From positions 6,263,043 through 6,327,042 of the forward strand of contig CM039509.1 of the NCBI GenBank assembly GCA_022432975.1: DNA of 64,000 bases, written 5' to 3'. Both the position numbers and the translations under genes were made by a program. Positions 35,154 through 46,585 of this stretch are shown in pieces. How positions within the stretch are numbered: the stretch's first letter is position 1; each line of letters opens with the position of its first letter. Below the pieces are notes generated by a model that did no database searches, had not been told where the DNA came from, and was given only the letters and a program-made list of their open reading frames with translations. Source of the stretch: Begonia masoniana. Its lineage: Eukaryota > Streptophyta > Magnoliopsida > Cucurbitales > Begoniaceae.

Positions 35154-36273
35154 ATGACAGGTGAGGATAGCACAGGACCTAGTATTGAAAAATTCGATGG
35201 GACAGATTTTGCATTCTAGAAAATGCAAATTGAGGATTACTTGTACGGGAAAGATCTTCATCTTCCTCTGAGTGCGAAGCCAGAGAAGATGGAAGACGGT
35301 GAATGGAATCGCCTTGATAGAAAAGTTTTGGGAGTCGTCCGATTGACGCTAGCCAAAAGCGTTGCTCACAACGTGGCGAAGGAGAAGACCACCGCGAGTT
35401 TGATGAAGACTCTGATATGTACGAGAAACCGTCTACGAATAATAAGGTATTTATTATGAAGAAGTTGTTTAATCTGAAGATGATTGATGGTACTTCTGTC
35501 GCAGCGCATCTGAATGAGTTCAATACTATTGTGAATCAATTGCTATCTGTGGATATTGATTTTGATGATGAGGTTCGTGCCCTAATTTTGTTGGCGTCTC
35601 TACCGAATAGCTGGGAGCCTATGAGAGCTGCAGTTAGTAACTCAGTTGGAAGTGCTAAGCTGGTATTCACCGATGTGAGGGATCGTATTCTTGCCGAGGA
35701 GGTTCGTAAGATTGATTCTGGTGTAACATCGATAGGTTCAGCTCTGAATGTTGAAAATAGAGGCAGAAATCAAGGTAAAGGTCCGGGCAATAGAAATCGA
35801 AGTCAGAGGAAGTCCGGAAAACACGCCAACTTTGAGTGTTATCATTGTGGCAAGAAAGGACACATAAAGAGATTTTGTCACAAGTTTCTTCGGGAGAATC
35901 TGGTTGCCAAAGGAAAGGAAAAGATGTTCGAAGAGGGTGACATAGATGAGGAGGCAGACACAGCCACCGAGGAGTCCTTCAGTGTGTACAACGAGGATGT
36001 TGTAAATTCCGATTGCCAAGATACGAGTTGGGTGATTGATAGTGGCGCTTCAGTACATGCCACTTCGCGGAGAGATTTCTTTACATCCTATACTTCGGGT
36101 GACTTTGGAAGTGTGAGGATGGGAAATGGTGACATTGCAAAAGCCATTGGTATGGGAAATGTGTGTTTGGAGACCAACATCGGCAGCACCTTGGTTTTGA
36201 GAGTGTGAAGCACATCCCGGATATCCGCAAGAATTTGGTCTCGACTGGAAAGCTCGACGACGAAGGGTTTGGC
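35154..36273 (+). CDS. copia gag with protease start, broken by one stop and one frame change
   Basis: Starts MTGEDSTGPSIEKFDGTDF at 35154. A TAG at 35217 replaces the expected Trp codon before KMQIEDYLY, and a frame change occurs at about 35417. From there a 263-aa frame (35417-36208) carries the UBN2-type gag body, a CCHC knuckle CYHCGKKGHIKRFC (about 35840-35880) and the protease motif WVIDSGASVHAT (about 36030-36065). The frame closes at 36208, probably by a further small indel. Gag packages the element RNA; the aspartic protease would process the polyprotein. The Sirevirus insertion at 36274 cuts the pre-integrase region. Confidence 0.85.
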
Positions 36274-38312
36274 TGTAGGACCGTAATTGTCTAAGAGGGG
36301 GGTGAATTAGACTTTTTAATTTTACTAAAATTAAACTTAATTTCTCTTCTTGATTAAAACTTAAATTTAACACAAGTGCTCAAATAATGTAAAGAGAGAG
36401 AGAGAGAGAAATTCGACACCAGTATTTTTTACGTGGTTCGGCCAAACTGCCTACGTCCACGCTTCAAGGCTCACCCCTTGAAGATCCTTAACCTTCTCCT
36501 CACGAGAATGACTAGATCGGGATTCCGGGCTCCGATCAATTGCCTTTACAATTCTGGATTGAACTTGCCGGGCGTCAATCCACTGCCTTTACAAATAATT
36601 TGTGTTTGTGAAATTGATCACAGACTACACTCTCACAGCAGAAATCTCAAGTTCGAGTTTAGAGAGATGTACAGTGATTACAGAGTATGAAAACTTTTGC
36701 AGCTTAGGGCTATCAATTGAAAATTCGCAAAAGTCCTTCCTTCGTGTTTTGAGCTTGACTTATATACTCTGTATATTCTTCTTCTCCGAATTGAATGCAT
36801 CTATCTTCAAATGAGAAAATGTTACCGTTGGGAAGCATCCGTACGAAACATTTATCCGTTGCATCTGAAAGTGTTGTTCGTCGTCGCCATTAATGTTCTG
36901 GAGTTAAAGCTTGAAAACGACGTCACTGTAGCTTCGCGGCTGGCTTTGAATTCTGGCGGAAATGCATCGGCAGAGACAGTTTAAAATAATGCCACGTCAT
37001 CGTAAATGCAACTTGTAGAGCCATCGGCATATGAGGCTACAAATGTAATCGGCAGCTGACTTAATATGTCATCAGCAGGAATACCATCGGCAAAAGAGTC
37101 TACATATGTCATCGTTATAAGAATCTTTGGATGCCATCGGTATTTGGAGTGTAAAACTTCATCGGTATTTGCAGGTTTAAACGCCATCGGCACGAGTTTC
37201 TTTAAACGCCATCGGCACGAGTTTCTTTAAACGCCATCGGCACGAGTTTCTTTAAACGCCATCGGCACGAGTTTCTTTAAACGCCATCGGCACGAGTTTC
37301 TTTAAACGCCATCGGCACGAGTTTCTTTAAACGCCATCGGCACGAGTTTCTTTAAACGCCATCGGCACGAGTTTCTTTAAACGCCATCGGCACGAGTTTC
37401 TTTAAACGCCATCGGCACGAGTTTCTTTAAACGCCATCGGCACGAGTTTCTTTAAACGCCATCGGCACGAGTTTCTTTAAACGCCATCGGCACGAGTTTC
37501 TTTAAACGCCATCGGCACGAGTTTCTTTAAACGCCATCGGCACGAGTTTCTTTAAACGCCATCGGCACGAGTTTCTTTAAACGCCATCGGCACGAGTTTC
37601 TTTAAACGCCATCGGCACGAGTTTCTTTAAACGCCATCGGCACGAGTTTCTTTAAACGCCATCGGCACGAGTTTCTGGCAGATGTCTTTGAATGCCATCG
37701 GCATTTGAATCTTCGTAGCTATTGGCAGATGAGTCTTGGCTTGGAGTTTTGTCGTCTAGTGATCGGCATGAGAAACCTTGAACGACATCGGCAGATGCAG
37801 CTACAAAGCAATCGGCATGAACATCTTTAAACGCCATCGGCACGAGTTTCTTTAAACGCCATCGGCACGAGTTTCTTTAAAATGCCATCGGCAGATGTAA
37901 ACTTTGAACTCCATCGGCAGAGACAACCGTAAATACTATCGGCATGAGAATCCTTGAACAGTGTCGGCAAGAGTAGCTTCAAATGCTATCGGCAGATTGC
38001 ATCTTGACACGTCATCGGCACAAGCACGCACTGAACGACTTCTTCTTCTGTCTTTTAGCAATCGGCAGAAGCCTTCATTTCTTTGTCGTCTTGTGATCGG
38101 CACAAGGAACAACTAATTTTAGCCCTGTTTAACTATTCAGCCCTGTATACTCAATACAATTTATTAGATAACTAAAATACCCTTTTCAAGGGTATTTCCA
38201 AATAACCTCATATTCATTATTCTCATTAAATACACATAATCAAATTACATTATTTATCCTTTAAATACATCATCAAAAACATATTATGACTTAAACACTC
38301 TATAAGTCAACA
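36274..38312 (-). mobile_element. 3' LTR of the Sirevirus
   Basis: Plus-strand TGTAGGACCGTAATTG to TAAGTCAACA, 2039 bp. It is 463 bp longer than its sister because of a 25-bp repeat expansion (37176-37675). Otherwise only a few single-base and small indel differences are seen, at about 37011, 37052, 37106 and 37715. It has many ATCGGCA motifs. Confidence 0.95.
37176..37675. repeat. 25-bp tandem repeat, 20 identical copies
   Basis: The unit TTTAAACGCCATCGGCACGA plus GTTTC is repeated exactly 20 times without a single difference (500 bp). The sister LTR has only two such units (46096-46145), at another point that is also present here (37826-37875). At the position matching this array the sister LTR has ordinary ATCGGTATTTG sequence. 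Confidence 0.98.
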
Positions 38313-38609
38313 ATCTCCCCCTTTTTGATGATGACAATATGAATTTGATTAATTTAAATACTCCCCCATAATTCTAGCTGCTCCCCCATAGTATATGCAT
38401 TTTATTCAGTTAACCATACAGAGCAAATCCAAAAACACAGAGCAAGCATATATCCTTCAAAAAATATATATCCAGAATGCTAACTAATCAGACTCAAAGC
38501 AAATATATATATTCAGAATGCTAACCAAGTCATACTCAATCATCAAATACACTATTCTCCCCCATTGACATTATCAAAAACAGATTATAGAAAGAGCAGA
38601 AGCAATGCA

Positions 38610-39939
38610 TTAATGAAAGAAACAGAGAAATTGTATTTGAATACCAATTAATGTGTTTACAAGACCAAAAAAAAAAAGAACAGAACTTGAGGGCAGGTCG
38701 GGTTCAGGTTCAGGTTCAGGTGTCAAGGCAGCAATGGAGGATTGGAGTTTCTCAATTTCCCTGACAATCATGCGCCGATCAGCATCCACTTTTTGAGTCA
38801 GCAAACCAAGACCAGAATCTAAGTCAGTGGACAAGGCTTTGTGATTCTTTACAAGTTTGGCATCCAGAGACTGTTCAATCCGACTTTCCATGGTACTGAG
38901 AGCAGACTCAATGCGGTCAATAGAGGCTTTCAGCTCAGAATATCGAGTCTCATTCAGTGAGAATCTCCTCTGATAGGTTAGAGGAGTGGTTGGTATGGAT
39001 GGCAGAGCAGGAAGGAGTGGAGGGGATGGAGGAGCTGGTTGGACAGGTGATGGAGGAGCTGGTGAGGGCAATCTGATTGGAGAGTGAGGTGGAGGTGGAG
39101 GAGTAGAAAGAGGAGTACTGAGGGGAGTAGTCGGGATTGGAGATGAAGGTGGTGAAGGTATAGCCGGTGGAGAAAGAAGTTGGACTGGTGATGAAGGAGC
39201 CGTAGCCGATTTGGTGGGAGACTGGGGAACAGGTGAGGGCAGTCGCATTGGAGATGGTGGTGCTGATGGTACTGGTGGGGGGCCATGTTGGAAAATTGAA
39301 GTAATGGCTTGCATCAGTGGAGAGATGGAGGGAAAGGCAGGCTGAGAAGGCAAGATAAGAGAAGGGGGAGGTGATTGAGGTTGTTCTGGAATTGGAGGAG
39401 GCAAAAGAGAGGGAACAGAGGTTGCCTCTGAGAGAGATGCTGTAGAGGAGGAAGTAGTTTTGTGCCTACGCTTCAGAGGAGAAGGTTCTGGTTCTGAGCT
39501 AGACTCCCTAGAAAGGGAAGGGGAAATGGCACTGACAGGAAGACCTGAAGCACCTTCTTCTTCAGCAGATTCCTCTGGCAGGATAAGTTTCCTCTTACCA
39601 CGCCTGAAAGGAACTGCCATAGTAGCCTTTTGCTTCGGCTTTTTCATGATTGGCTTTTCCTTGCTGACAAAATTAATTCCCATCTTGCTTAGAGTGATTT
39701 GGGAATAATAATTTCCGTCCTTAAGAACCACAGGTGCAATCTCCTCAGGAAAAGCAATGTCCAGCTTGACAAATAACCGCATAAGAAGCAAAAACATTGA
39801 GATATTTTACCTCAGTAGCTTGAGAGACAAAGTAGAAAGATGGCCACTCTGTGCCACGAGGAATCTCTCGAGCATAAACATTGACCTTCTTCTTTGCTGG
39901 TTTGGGAACGGTACGAGATGATTGTCCTTGAGATTCCAT
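38610..39939 (-). CDS. proline-rich extra ORF of the Sirevirus, one frameshift
   Basis: Located between the pol stop and the 3' LTR, in the same sense as pol. It starts MESQGQSSRTVPKPAKKKVN (39939); the frame changes at about 39745-39797 and goes on as a 395-aa frame to 38610. Order: basic start, KKPKQKATMAVPFRRGKRK, acidic/Ser region, a proline-rich central part with repeated PPSP and RLPSP (about residues 125-270), then a heptad-like helical region (about 290-355), and a hydrophobic C-terminal stretch after an A-run. Sireviruses often carry an extra, sometimes env-like, ORF here. The function is unknown, and membrane association is only a guess. Confidence 0.7.
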
Positions 39940-40242
39940 TTCTTGTAGAGGATTCGACAGAGAAGGTTTGGTAGGGCAGGGGTTTCAGAAAGAGCGCGAA
40001 AGATGAAGTGAGTCGGCAGTGAAAGACGAGTTTAAAAGACAAACAGAGTTGCCCGACTAAGAAGTCACACGTGTAACACCGATATCTTTCGATGGAGAGC
40101 ACGTGGCGGCAGATTAAGGAAAACATTTCATCTACCGATAGAAATGCATCTGCCGATCCTTAGAGACTAGAACGGCATCTACCGATGCCTTCACAGAAAA
40201 GGAAAACTCTAACACTTAAGATTTACCAACAGAGGAAGAGCC

Positions 40243-43200
40243 TTAGTTTTTCTCAACCCGAATGAGTCCTAACCTTATTCTTATATTATTGAAGGTTTTC
40301 TCATCTAGAGGCTTAGTAAAAATGTCTGCTAATTGATCTACAGAGTTAACGAATTCTAAAGAAATATCACCTCTTTGAACATGATCTCGGATGAAGTGAT
40401 ATCTGACATCTATGTGCTTTGTTCTAGAGTGTTGAATAGGATTTTTAGAAATGTTAATGGCACTGGTGTTATCACACCGAATAGGAATCCTATCATAAAA
40501 CAGATTGTAATCTTCCAAAGTCTGTTTCATCCAAAGCATTTGTGCACAACAACTACCAGCAGCAATATATTCACTCTCAGCAGTTGACAATGCAACAGAA
40601 TTCTGTTTCTTCGAATACCAAGACACTAGAGATTCTCCTAGGAACTGACAAGTGCCACTAGTGCTTTTTCTATCAATAAGACTACCAGCATAGTCAGAAT
40701 CAGAATATCCTATAAGATCAAAAGAGGTACCTTTCGGATACCAGAGTCCTAAGTCAATTGTCCCACTTAGATATTTAAAAATCCGTTTAACAGCAGATAA
40801 GTGAGACTCCTTAGGGGCAGCTTGAAACCTAGCACAGAGACATACGCTAAACAGAATGTCTGGTCTACTGGCAGTTAGGTATAGCAAAGATCCGATCATA
40901 CCACGATATTTCTTTATATCCACATTTATTCCATTTTCATCTTTATCCAATTTGGTTGTGGTACTCATGGGAGTTCTAGAAGGTTTGACAGATTCTAAAC
41001 CAAATCGCTTAAGGAGTTCCTTAATATACTTTTCTTGACAGAAGAAAATTCCATCAAGAGACTGACTAATCTGGAATCCTAAGAAAAACTTTAACTCCCC
41101 CATCATACTCATTTCAAATTCACTTTGCATGAGGGAGGAAAACTCATTACACAAGTTGACATTGGTTGATCCAAAAATGATGTCATCGACATAAATTTGA
41201 ACCAGCAAAATATCATTGTCCTTTTGCATGGTAAACAGGGTTGAATCAGAGTTACCCTTTTTGAAATTTCTTTCTTCAAGGAAATTCTTCAACCTGTCAT
41301 ACCAAGCTCTAGGAGCCTGTTTAAGACCATAAAGAGCTTTTCTAAGTTTGTAGACATGACTGGGTTTATCAAATGATTCAAAACCTAAAGGCTGCTCTAC
41401 ATAAACTTCTTCCATAATATATCCATTTAAAAAGGCACTCTTTACATCCATTTGAAAGAGTGTGAAGTTTTTGTAGCAGGCAAAAGCTAGAAGCATCCTA
41501 ATTGACTCTAGTCTAGCTACAGGGGCAAAAGATTCCTCAAAATCAATACCCTCTTCCTGAGAGTATCCCTTAGCAACTAGTCTAGCCTTGTTTCTTATAA
41601 CAATCCCATTTTCATCCAATTTATTCTTAAATACCCATTTGGTTCCTATAATGGGATGATCCTTAGGCCGTGGAACAAGTTCCCATACCTTGCTCCTTTC
41701 AAACTGATTTAACTCTTCTTGCATGGCCATAATCCAATTTTCGTCACTCTCGGCCTCTTCAAACTTCTTAGGTTCTATTTGAGAGATAAATGCCACATTG
41801 GCACAGAGATTCCTAAGAGAGGATCTAGTCTTAACTCCTAAAGAAGGATCACCTAAAATTTCCTCTATTGGATGACTTCTAATATATTTCCAATCTCTAG
41901 GTAGATCTGCAGATTCATCTTTAACAGGAACAATTTTTAGAGAACTAGAGGATGGTTCTATAGGAGAGGGATCAGTAGATTTTTCCAAAGAAAGAGAGTC
42001 AAGTTGATTGTCCAAAACATCATCCTCATCCACATTGATTGTGGGTTGAGGGGTCTCATCAAAGTTGACATGAACAGATTCCTCTACAACAAGAGTTCTC
42101 TTATTGAAAACTCTGTATGCTTTACTGGACAAGGAATAACCAAGAAAAATTCCAAGATCGGATTTGGAATCGAATTTCCCTAAGTTATCCTTAGTGTTAA
42201 GGATGAAGCATTTACTGCCAAAGGCTTTAAAATACTTAACAGAAGGAGTTTTTCCACTCCAGAGTTCATATGGAGTTTTCTCTAAGATTGGCCTTATGGA
42301 GACTCTATTAAGAACATAGCAAGCTGTAGCAACAGCTTCAGCCCAGAAGTATTTGGGAAGGGAATTCTCATTTAGCATGGTTCGGGCAAGTTCTTGGAGA
42401 GATCTATTTTTCCTCTCAACAACACCATTTTGCTGAGGGGTTCTAGGAGATGAAAAGTTGTGCTCAATTCCATGTTTGAGACACAGGAGTTCAAATCTTT
42501 CATTTTCAAATTCTCCACCATGATCACTACGAATAGCAATAATGGTGAGCTCCTTTTCATTTTGAACTCTTTTCCTAAAACTAGAGAAGGTGTCAAAAGT
42601 CTCATCCTTAGACTTTAAAAAGAACACCCAAGAAAACCTAGAGAAGTCATCAACAATGACAAAGGCATAGAATTTGCCACCTAGACTTGCTATATTGGAA
42701 GGACCGAAAAGGTCCATGTGAAGGAGTTGGAGGGGCTTAGAGGTAGATATCACACTCTTAGATTTAAAAGAAGATTTGATCTGCTTGCCCATTTGACAAG
42801 CCTCACAGACTTTATCCTTTTCAAAGGATATCTTAGGAATCCCTCTAACTAAATTATCCTTAGTAATCTTAGCTAAGGTATCCATTCCTACGTGTCCTAA
42901 TCTTCTATGCCAAATCCAAGCATCATGAGAAGAATTAACAGCAAAGCATTTCTCATTAACATGCTCAACAACATCCATATCAATAACATAGATATTTTCT
43001 TTTCTATAACCAGAGAACAGAGTTTTATCATTAGATGCATCTTTAATTATGCAGGAGTTAGATTTAAAAATCACTTCATATCCTTTATCACATAACTGGC
43101 TAATACTAAGCAGATTATGCTTTAACCCTTCAACTAAAAGCACATTTTCAATAGACGGATTAAAACTGTTACCTATATTGCCGATGCCAACAATTTTGCC

Positions 43201-43338
43201 CTTTTGGTTTCCACCAAAAGTAACACTTCCTTTCTTTTTGTTGACAGAGGCAAACATGGTTGAGTCTCCTGTCATATGCCTCGAGCATCCACTGTCGAGG
43301 TACCACTGGTTCTTTCCAGGAGAACACTCAACCTGCAA
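40243..43338 (-). CDS. Sirevirus copia pol polyprotein, intact
   Basis: A 1031-aa open frame with the copia order. Protease: [13 protein letters not shown] with the catalytic Asp at residue 15. Pre-integrase: [13 protein letters not shown] and a CEACQMGKQ zinc region (about 140-190). Integrase core: HMDLFGP, then [11 protein letters not shown] and [42 protein letters not shown], and the catalytic YVDDIIFG at about 716. RNase [33 protein letters not shown]. No stop or frameshift. It provides the enzymes for reverse transcription and integration of this element, and possibly for non-autonomous relatives. The true translation may begin upstream of this ATG, as a continuation of gag. Confidence 0.95.
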   Translation of the reverse strand: MQVECSPGKNQWYLDSGCSRHMTGDSTMFASVNKKKGSVTFGGNQKGKIVGIGNIGNSFNPSIENVLLVEGLKHNLLSISQLCDKGYEVIFKSNSCIIKDASNDKTLFSGYRKENIYVIDMDVVEHVNEKCFAVNSSHDAWIWHRRLGHVGMDTLAKITKDNLVRGIPKISFEKDKVCEACQMGKQIKSSFKSKSVISTSKPLQLLHMDLFGPSNIASLGGKFYAFVIVDDFSRFSWVFFLKSKDETFDTFSSFRKRVQNEKELTIIAIRSDHGGEFENERFELLCLKHGIEHNFSSPRTPQQNGVVERKNRSLQELARTMLNENSLPKYFWAEAVATACYVLNRVSIRPILEKTPYELWSGKTPSVKYFKAFGSKCFILNTKDNLGKFDSKSDLGIFLGYSLSSKAYRVFNKRTLVVEESVHVNFDETPQPTINVDEDDVLDNQLDSLSLEKSTDPSPIEPSSSSLKIVPVKDESADLPRDWKYIRSHPIEEILGDPSLGVKTRSSLRNLCANVAFISQIEPKKFEEAESDENWIMAMQEELNQFERSKVWELVPRPKDHPIIGTKWVFKNKLDENGIVIRNKARLVAKGYSQEEGIDFEESFAPVARLESIRMLLAFACYKNFTLFQMDVKSAFLNGYIMEEVYVEQPLGFESFDKPSHVYKLRKALYGLKQAPRAWYDRLKNFLEERNFKKGNSDSTLFTMQKDNDILLVQIYVDDIIFGSTNVNLCNEFSSLMQSEFEMSMMGELKFFLGFQISQSLDGIFFCQEKYIKELLKRFGLESVKPSRTPMSTTTKLDKDENGINVDIKKYRGMIGSLLYLTASRPDILFSVCLCARFQAAPKESHLSAVKRIFKYLSGTIDLGLWYPKGTSFDLIGYSDSDYAGSLIDRKSTSGTCQFLGESLVSWYSKKQNSVALSTAESEYIAAGSCCAQMLWMKQTLEDYNLFYDRIPIRCDNTSAINISKNPIQHSRTKHIDVRYHFIRDHVQRGDISLEFVNSVDQLADIFTKPLDEKTFNNIRIRLGLIRVEKN

Positions 43339-43450
43339 AACAGAAATCAGGTTGTCTTCTTAGGTACCCAAATCTTTTGGGTCCTAGAGTTAGGCCTGGT
43401 TCCCTTAGGAACCCATTGTAATTTGCTACCTGATTTCATACTGTTTATTT

Positions 43451-43771
43451 TTAAAGGACATACAAAGACTTATGTCGTACTTCATTACACATATGGCAGA
43501 CAGTTGACTTAACAAAGTAATTCTTATAAGATTTCTTTTTGCAAAACCTGTCATACCCTAAGCCAGTTTTATCGACTTGCATTCTTTGATCACTTATCAA
43601 CATGTTCAGTTTATTACTACTAAGAGTCAATTTCTTAACAAAATAGTCTAAAAATTCATTTTTCTTTTTCAGTTCATACACTTCCTTTTCAAGCTGATTG
43701 TTTTCATTTTCTTGCTTCTCAATTAAGCTTGCATTTTCCTTTTTCAATGCATTGTACTTAGTCTTTAACAT
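43451..43771 (-). CDS. Sirevirus gag C-terminal coiled coil and second zinc region
   Basis: A 107-codon frame overlapping the gag stop by a few bases in another frame. It is rich in Lys, Glu and Asn with a heptad-like pattern (residues about 1-60), then a degenerate CHMC....H knuckle near the end. Sirevirus gag proteins typically run into a coiled coil, so this is probably the rest of gag after a frameshift rather than a separate gene. Between its stop and the pol frame there is a short stretch matching a [18 protein letters not shown] linker. Confidence 0.7.
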   Translation of the reverse strand: MLKTKYNALKKENASLIEKQENENNQLEKEVYELKKKNEFLDYFVKKLTLSSNKLNMLISDQRMQVDKTGLGYDRFCKKKSYKNYFVKSTVCHMCNEVRHKSLYVL

Positions 43772-44949
43772 GCTGAATTGTTTACTAGATCATTAAAAGC
43801 ATCTACTATATCTCCATCATCGTCATCAATTTCACTGTCACTTAAGGTACAAGGAGATATAGAACTAACCTTATCTTCGTGAGCCATAAAACAGAGGTTA
43901 GCAACTTCCTCATCTTCTGAAGAGGAAGTGTCACTTTCACATTCATCCCAGGTTGCCTTCATGGCCTTCTTCTTGAACTTTTTGGGATATTTCTTCGCCT
44001 GAGGACAATCTGCCTTCATATGGCCAGGCTTGCCGCACCCAAAACAGGTGATTTCCTTCTCCTTTTGAGGTTTTTCACCCTTTTGGAATCTTCTTCCCTG
44101 CATTCTCTTCCTTTGGAGGAATTTGCTGAACCTCCTAGTGATGAGAGCTATATCCTCATCATCTTCATCAACTTCTTCCTCATCAGATTCTTCATGTTTA
44201 CTGGAGGAGGCAGAGGAGATCTTCAGGGCAATATCCTTTCTCTTAGAGACCTCTTTCTCTTTGAGGTCCTCCTTTTCGTTTTCCCTCATTGTGATCTCAT
44301 GCGTCATGAGAGATCCAATGAGCTCCTCAAGCTTCAAAGTTTTGAGATCCTTAGCTTCCTGAATGGCAGTCACCTTTGGTTGCCATGCTCTCGGTAGGCA
44401 TCTCAGAATTTTCCTTACCTGTTCTTCACCTGAGTAAATCTTACCAAGAGCTTTAAGACCATTAGTAATGTTAGTAAATCGAGTAAACATGGAACTAATG
44501 GTTTCTCCTTTTTCCACAGAAAACAGTTCATATTCATGAACTAACATGCTCAGTTTACTCTCTTTGACCTGATTTGTGCCTTCGTGTGTGACCTCTAATA
44601 AGTGCCAAATTTCTTGAGCACTCTCACACCCTTGTACTCTATTAAACTCGTCTCTATTCAGAGCACAGTACAAGGTGTTTATTGCCTTTGCATTCAGGCT
44701 CAAATTCTTCTTATCACTATCATTCAGTTCGTGAGAGGCTTTGGGTATCCTAATACCATTTTCTGTTTTAAAAGCTATATATGAACCATTTTCTATGTTA
44801 TTCCATATGTCATAGTCTATAGCCTGAACATAAGTTCTCATTCTAGTCTTCCAGTACACATAATCAATACCATCAAAGAATGGAGGTCTAGTGGTAGACT
44901 GACCTTCCATTTGTGCAGAATGTGTGTTGAATGCCATTACAGATATCAC
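43765..44949 (-). CDS. Sirevirus gag
   Basis: A 394-aa frame starting 42 bp downstream of the primer site. It contains the UBN2/gag body (TRPPFFDGIDYVYWKTRM, LNAKAINTLYCALN, HEGTNQVKESKLSMLVHEYE, LEELIGSLMTHE), a charged stretch DEEEVDEDDED at about 255-265, and a CCHC knuckle CFGCGKPGHMKADC at about 300-315. Gag forms the virus-like particle. A second ATG four codons downstream (MAFNTHS) is an equally likely start. The C-terminus is cut by a frameshift. Confidence 0.92.
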   Translation of the reverse strand: MISVMAFNTHSAQMEGQSTTRPPFFDGIDYVYWKTRMRTYVQAIDYDIWNNIENGSYIAFKTENGIRIPKASHELNDSDKKNLSLNAKAINTLYCALNRDEFNRVQGCESAQEIWHLLEVTHEGTNQVKESKLSMLVHEYELFSVEKGETISSMFTRFTNITNGLKALGKIYSGEEQVRKILRCLPRAWQPKVTAIQEAKDLKTLKLEELIGSLMTHEITMRENEKEDLKEKEVSKRKDIALKISSASSSKHEESDEEEVDEDDEDIALITRRFSKFLQRKRMQGRRFQKGEKPQKEKEITCFGCGKPGHMKADCPQAKKYPKKFKKKAMKATWDECESDTSSSEDEEVANLCFMAHEDKVSSISPCTLSDSEIDDDDGDIVDAFNDLVNNSAC

Positions 44950-44990
44950 AGTATATCTCAGATAGACAACTTAGACAATATATAAACCTT

Positions 44991-45002
44991 GCTCTGATAC
45001 CA
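44991..45002 (-). promoter_or_regulatory. tRNA-Met primer binding site of the Sirevirus
   Basis: The minus strand reads TGGTATCAGAGC two bases after the 5' LTR end at 45005. Confidence 0.92.
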
Positions 45003-45004
45003 AT

Positions 45005-46580
45005 TGTAGGACCGTAATTGTCTAAGAGGGGGGTGAATTAGACTTTTTAATTTTACTAAAATTAAACTTAATTTCTCTTCTTGATTAAAACTTAAATTTA
45101 ACACAAGTGCTCAAATAATGTAAAGAGAGAGAGAGAGAGAAATTCGACACCAGTATTTTTTACGTGGTTCGGCCAAACTGCCTACGTCCACGCTTCAAGG
45201 CTCACCCCTTGAAGATCCTTAACCTTCTCCTCACGAGAATGACTAGATCGGGATTCCGGGCTCCGATCAATTGCCTTTACAATTCTGGATTGAACTTGCC
45301 GGGCGTCAATCCACTGCCTTTACAAATAATTTGTGTTTGTGAAATTGATCACAGACTACACTCTCACAGCAGAAATCTCAAGTTCGAGTTTAGAGAGATG
45401 TACAGTGATTACAGAGTATGAAAACTTTTGCAGCTTAGGGCTATCAATTGAAAATTCGCAAAAGTCCTTCCTTCGTGTTTTGAGCTTGACTTATATACTC
45501 TGTATATTCTTCTTCTCCGAATTGAATGCATCTATCTTCAAATGAGAAAATGTTACCGTTGGGAAGCATCCGTACGAAACATTTATCCGTTGCATCTGAA
45601 AGTGTTGTTCGTCGTCGCCATTAATGTTCTGGAGTTAAAGCTTGAAAACGACGTCACTGTAGCTTCGCGGCTGGCTTTGAATTCTGGCGGAAATGCATCG
45701 GCAGAGACAGTTTAAAATAATGCCACGTCATCGGTAAATGCAACTTGTAGAGCCATCGGCATATGAGGCTTCAAATGTAATCGGCAGCTGACTTAATATG
45801 TCATCAGCAGGAATACCATCGGCAAAAGAGTCTTCATATGTCATCGTTATAAGAATCTTTGGATGCCATCGGTATTTGGAGTGTAAAACTTCATCGGTAT
45901 TTGAAGTGTAAGACCCCATCGGTATTTGCATCTTGTAGGGCCATCGGCAGATGAGTCTTTGAATGCCATCGGCATTTGAATCTTCGTAAGCTATTGGCAG
46001 ATGAGTCCTTGGAGTTTTGTCGTCTAGTGATCGGCATGAGAAACCTTGAACGACATCGGCAGATGCAGCTACAAAGCAATCGGCATGAACATCTTTAAAC
46101 GCCATCGGCACGAGTTTCTTTAAACGCCATCGGCACGAGTTTCTTTAAAATGCCATCGGCAGATGTAAACTTTGAACTCCATCGGCAGAGACAACCGTAA
46201 ATACTATCGGCATGAGAATCCTTGAACAGTGTCGGCAAGAGTAGCTTCAAATGCTATCGGCAGATTGCATCTTGACACGTCATCGGCACAAGCACGCACT
46301 GAACGACTTCTTCTTCTGTCTTTTAGCAATCGGCAGAAGCCTTCATTTCTTTGTCGTCTTGTGATCGGCACAAGGAACAACTAATTTTAGCCCTGTTTAA
46401 CTATTCAGCCCTGTATACTCAATACAATTTATTAGATAACTAAAATACCCTTTTCAAGGGTATTTCCAAATAACCTCATATTCATTATTCTCATTAAATA
46501 CACATAATCAAATTACATTATTTATCCTTTAAATACATCATCAAAAACATATTATGACTTAAACACTCTATAAGTCAACA
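45005..46580 (-). mobile_element. 5' LTR of the Sirevirus
   Basis: 1576 bp, the short-array sister of 36274-38312. Both LTRs carry an AG microsatellite (about 45125-45140 here), a region of ATCGGCA repeats (45700-46380), and identical ends. Confidence 0.95.
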
Positions 46581-46585
46581 TTGGC

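Larger units (their letters stand above)
36274..46580 (-). mobile_element. Sirevirus-type copia element, nearly complete and young
   Basis: A minus-strand copia element with LTRs 45005-46580 (5') and 36274-38312 (3') and target duplication TTGGC (36269-36273, 46581-46585). It has a primer site, gag, a long intact pol (1031 aa), a downstream proline-rich ORF and a polypurine tract AAAAAGGGGGAGAT next to the 3' LTR. The LTRs are almost identical outside one expanded repeat array, which means recent insertion. The gag wording, the long LTRs and an extra ORF after pol fit the Sirevirus (Maximus/SIRE) lineage. Confidence 0.92.

Noticed and set aside
37176..37675. Regular short repeats resembling a CRISPR array
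   Set aside because: The 25-bp units abut with no spacers, lie inside a plant LTR, and have no cas genes.
38978..39286. A His/Leu-rich open frame inside the Sirevirus extra ORF
   Set aside because: It is the shifted-frame shadow of the proline-rich ORF.
44020..44397. Plus-strand open frames opposite Sirevirus gag
   Set aside because: Antisense shadows of a coding sequence with strong gag motifs on the minus strand.
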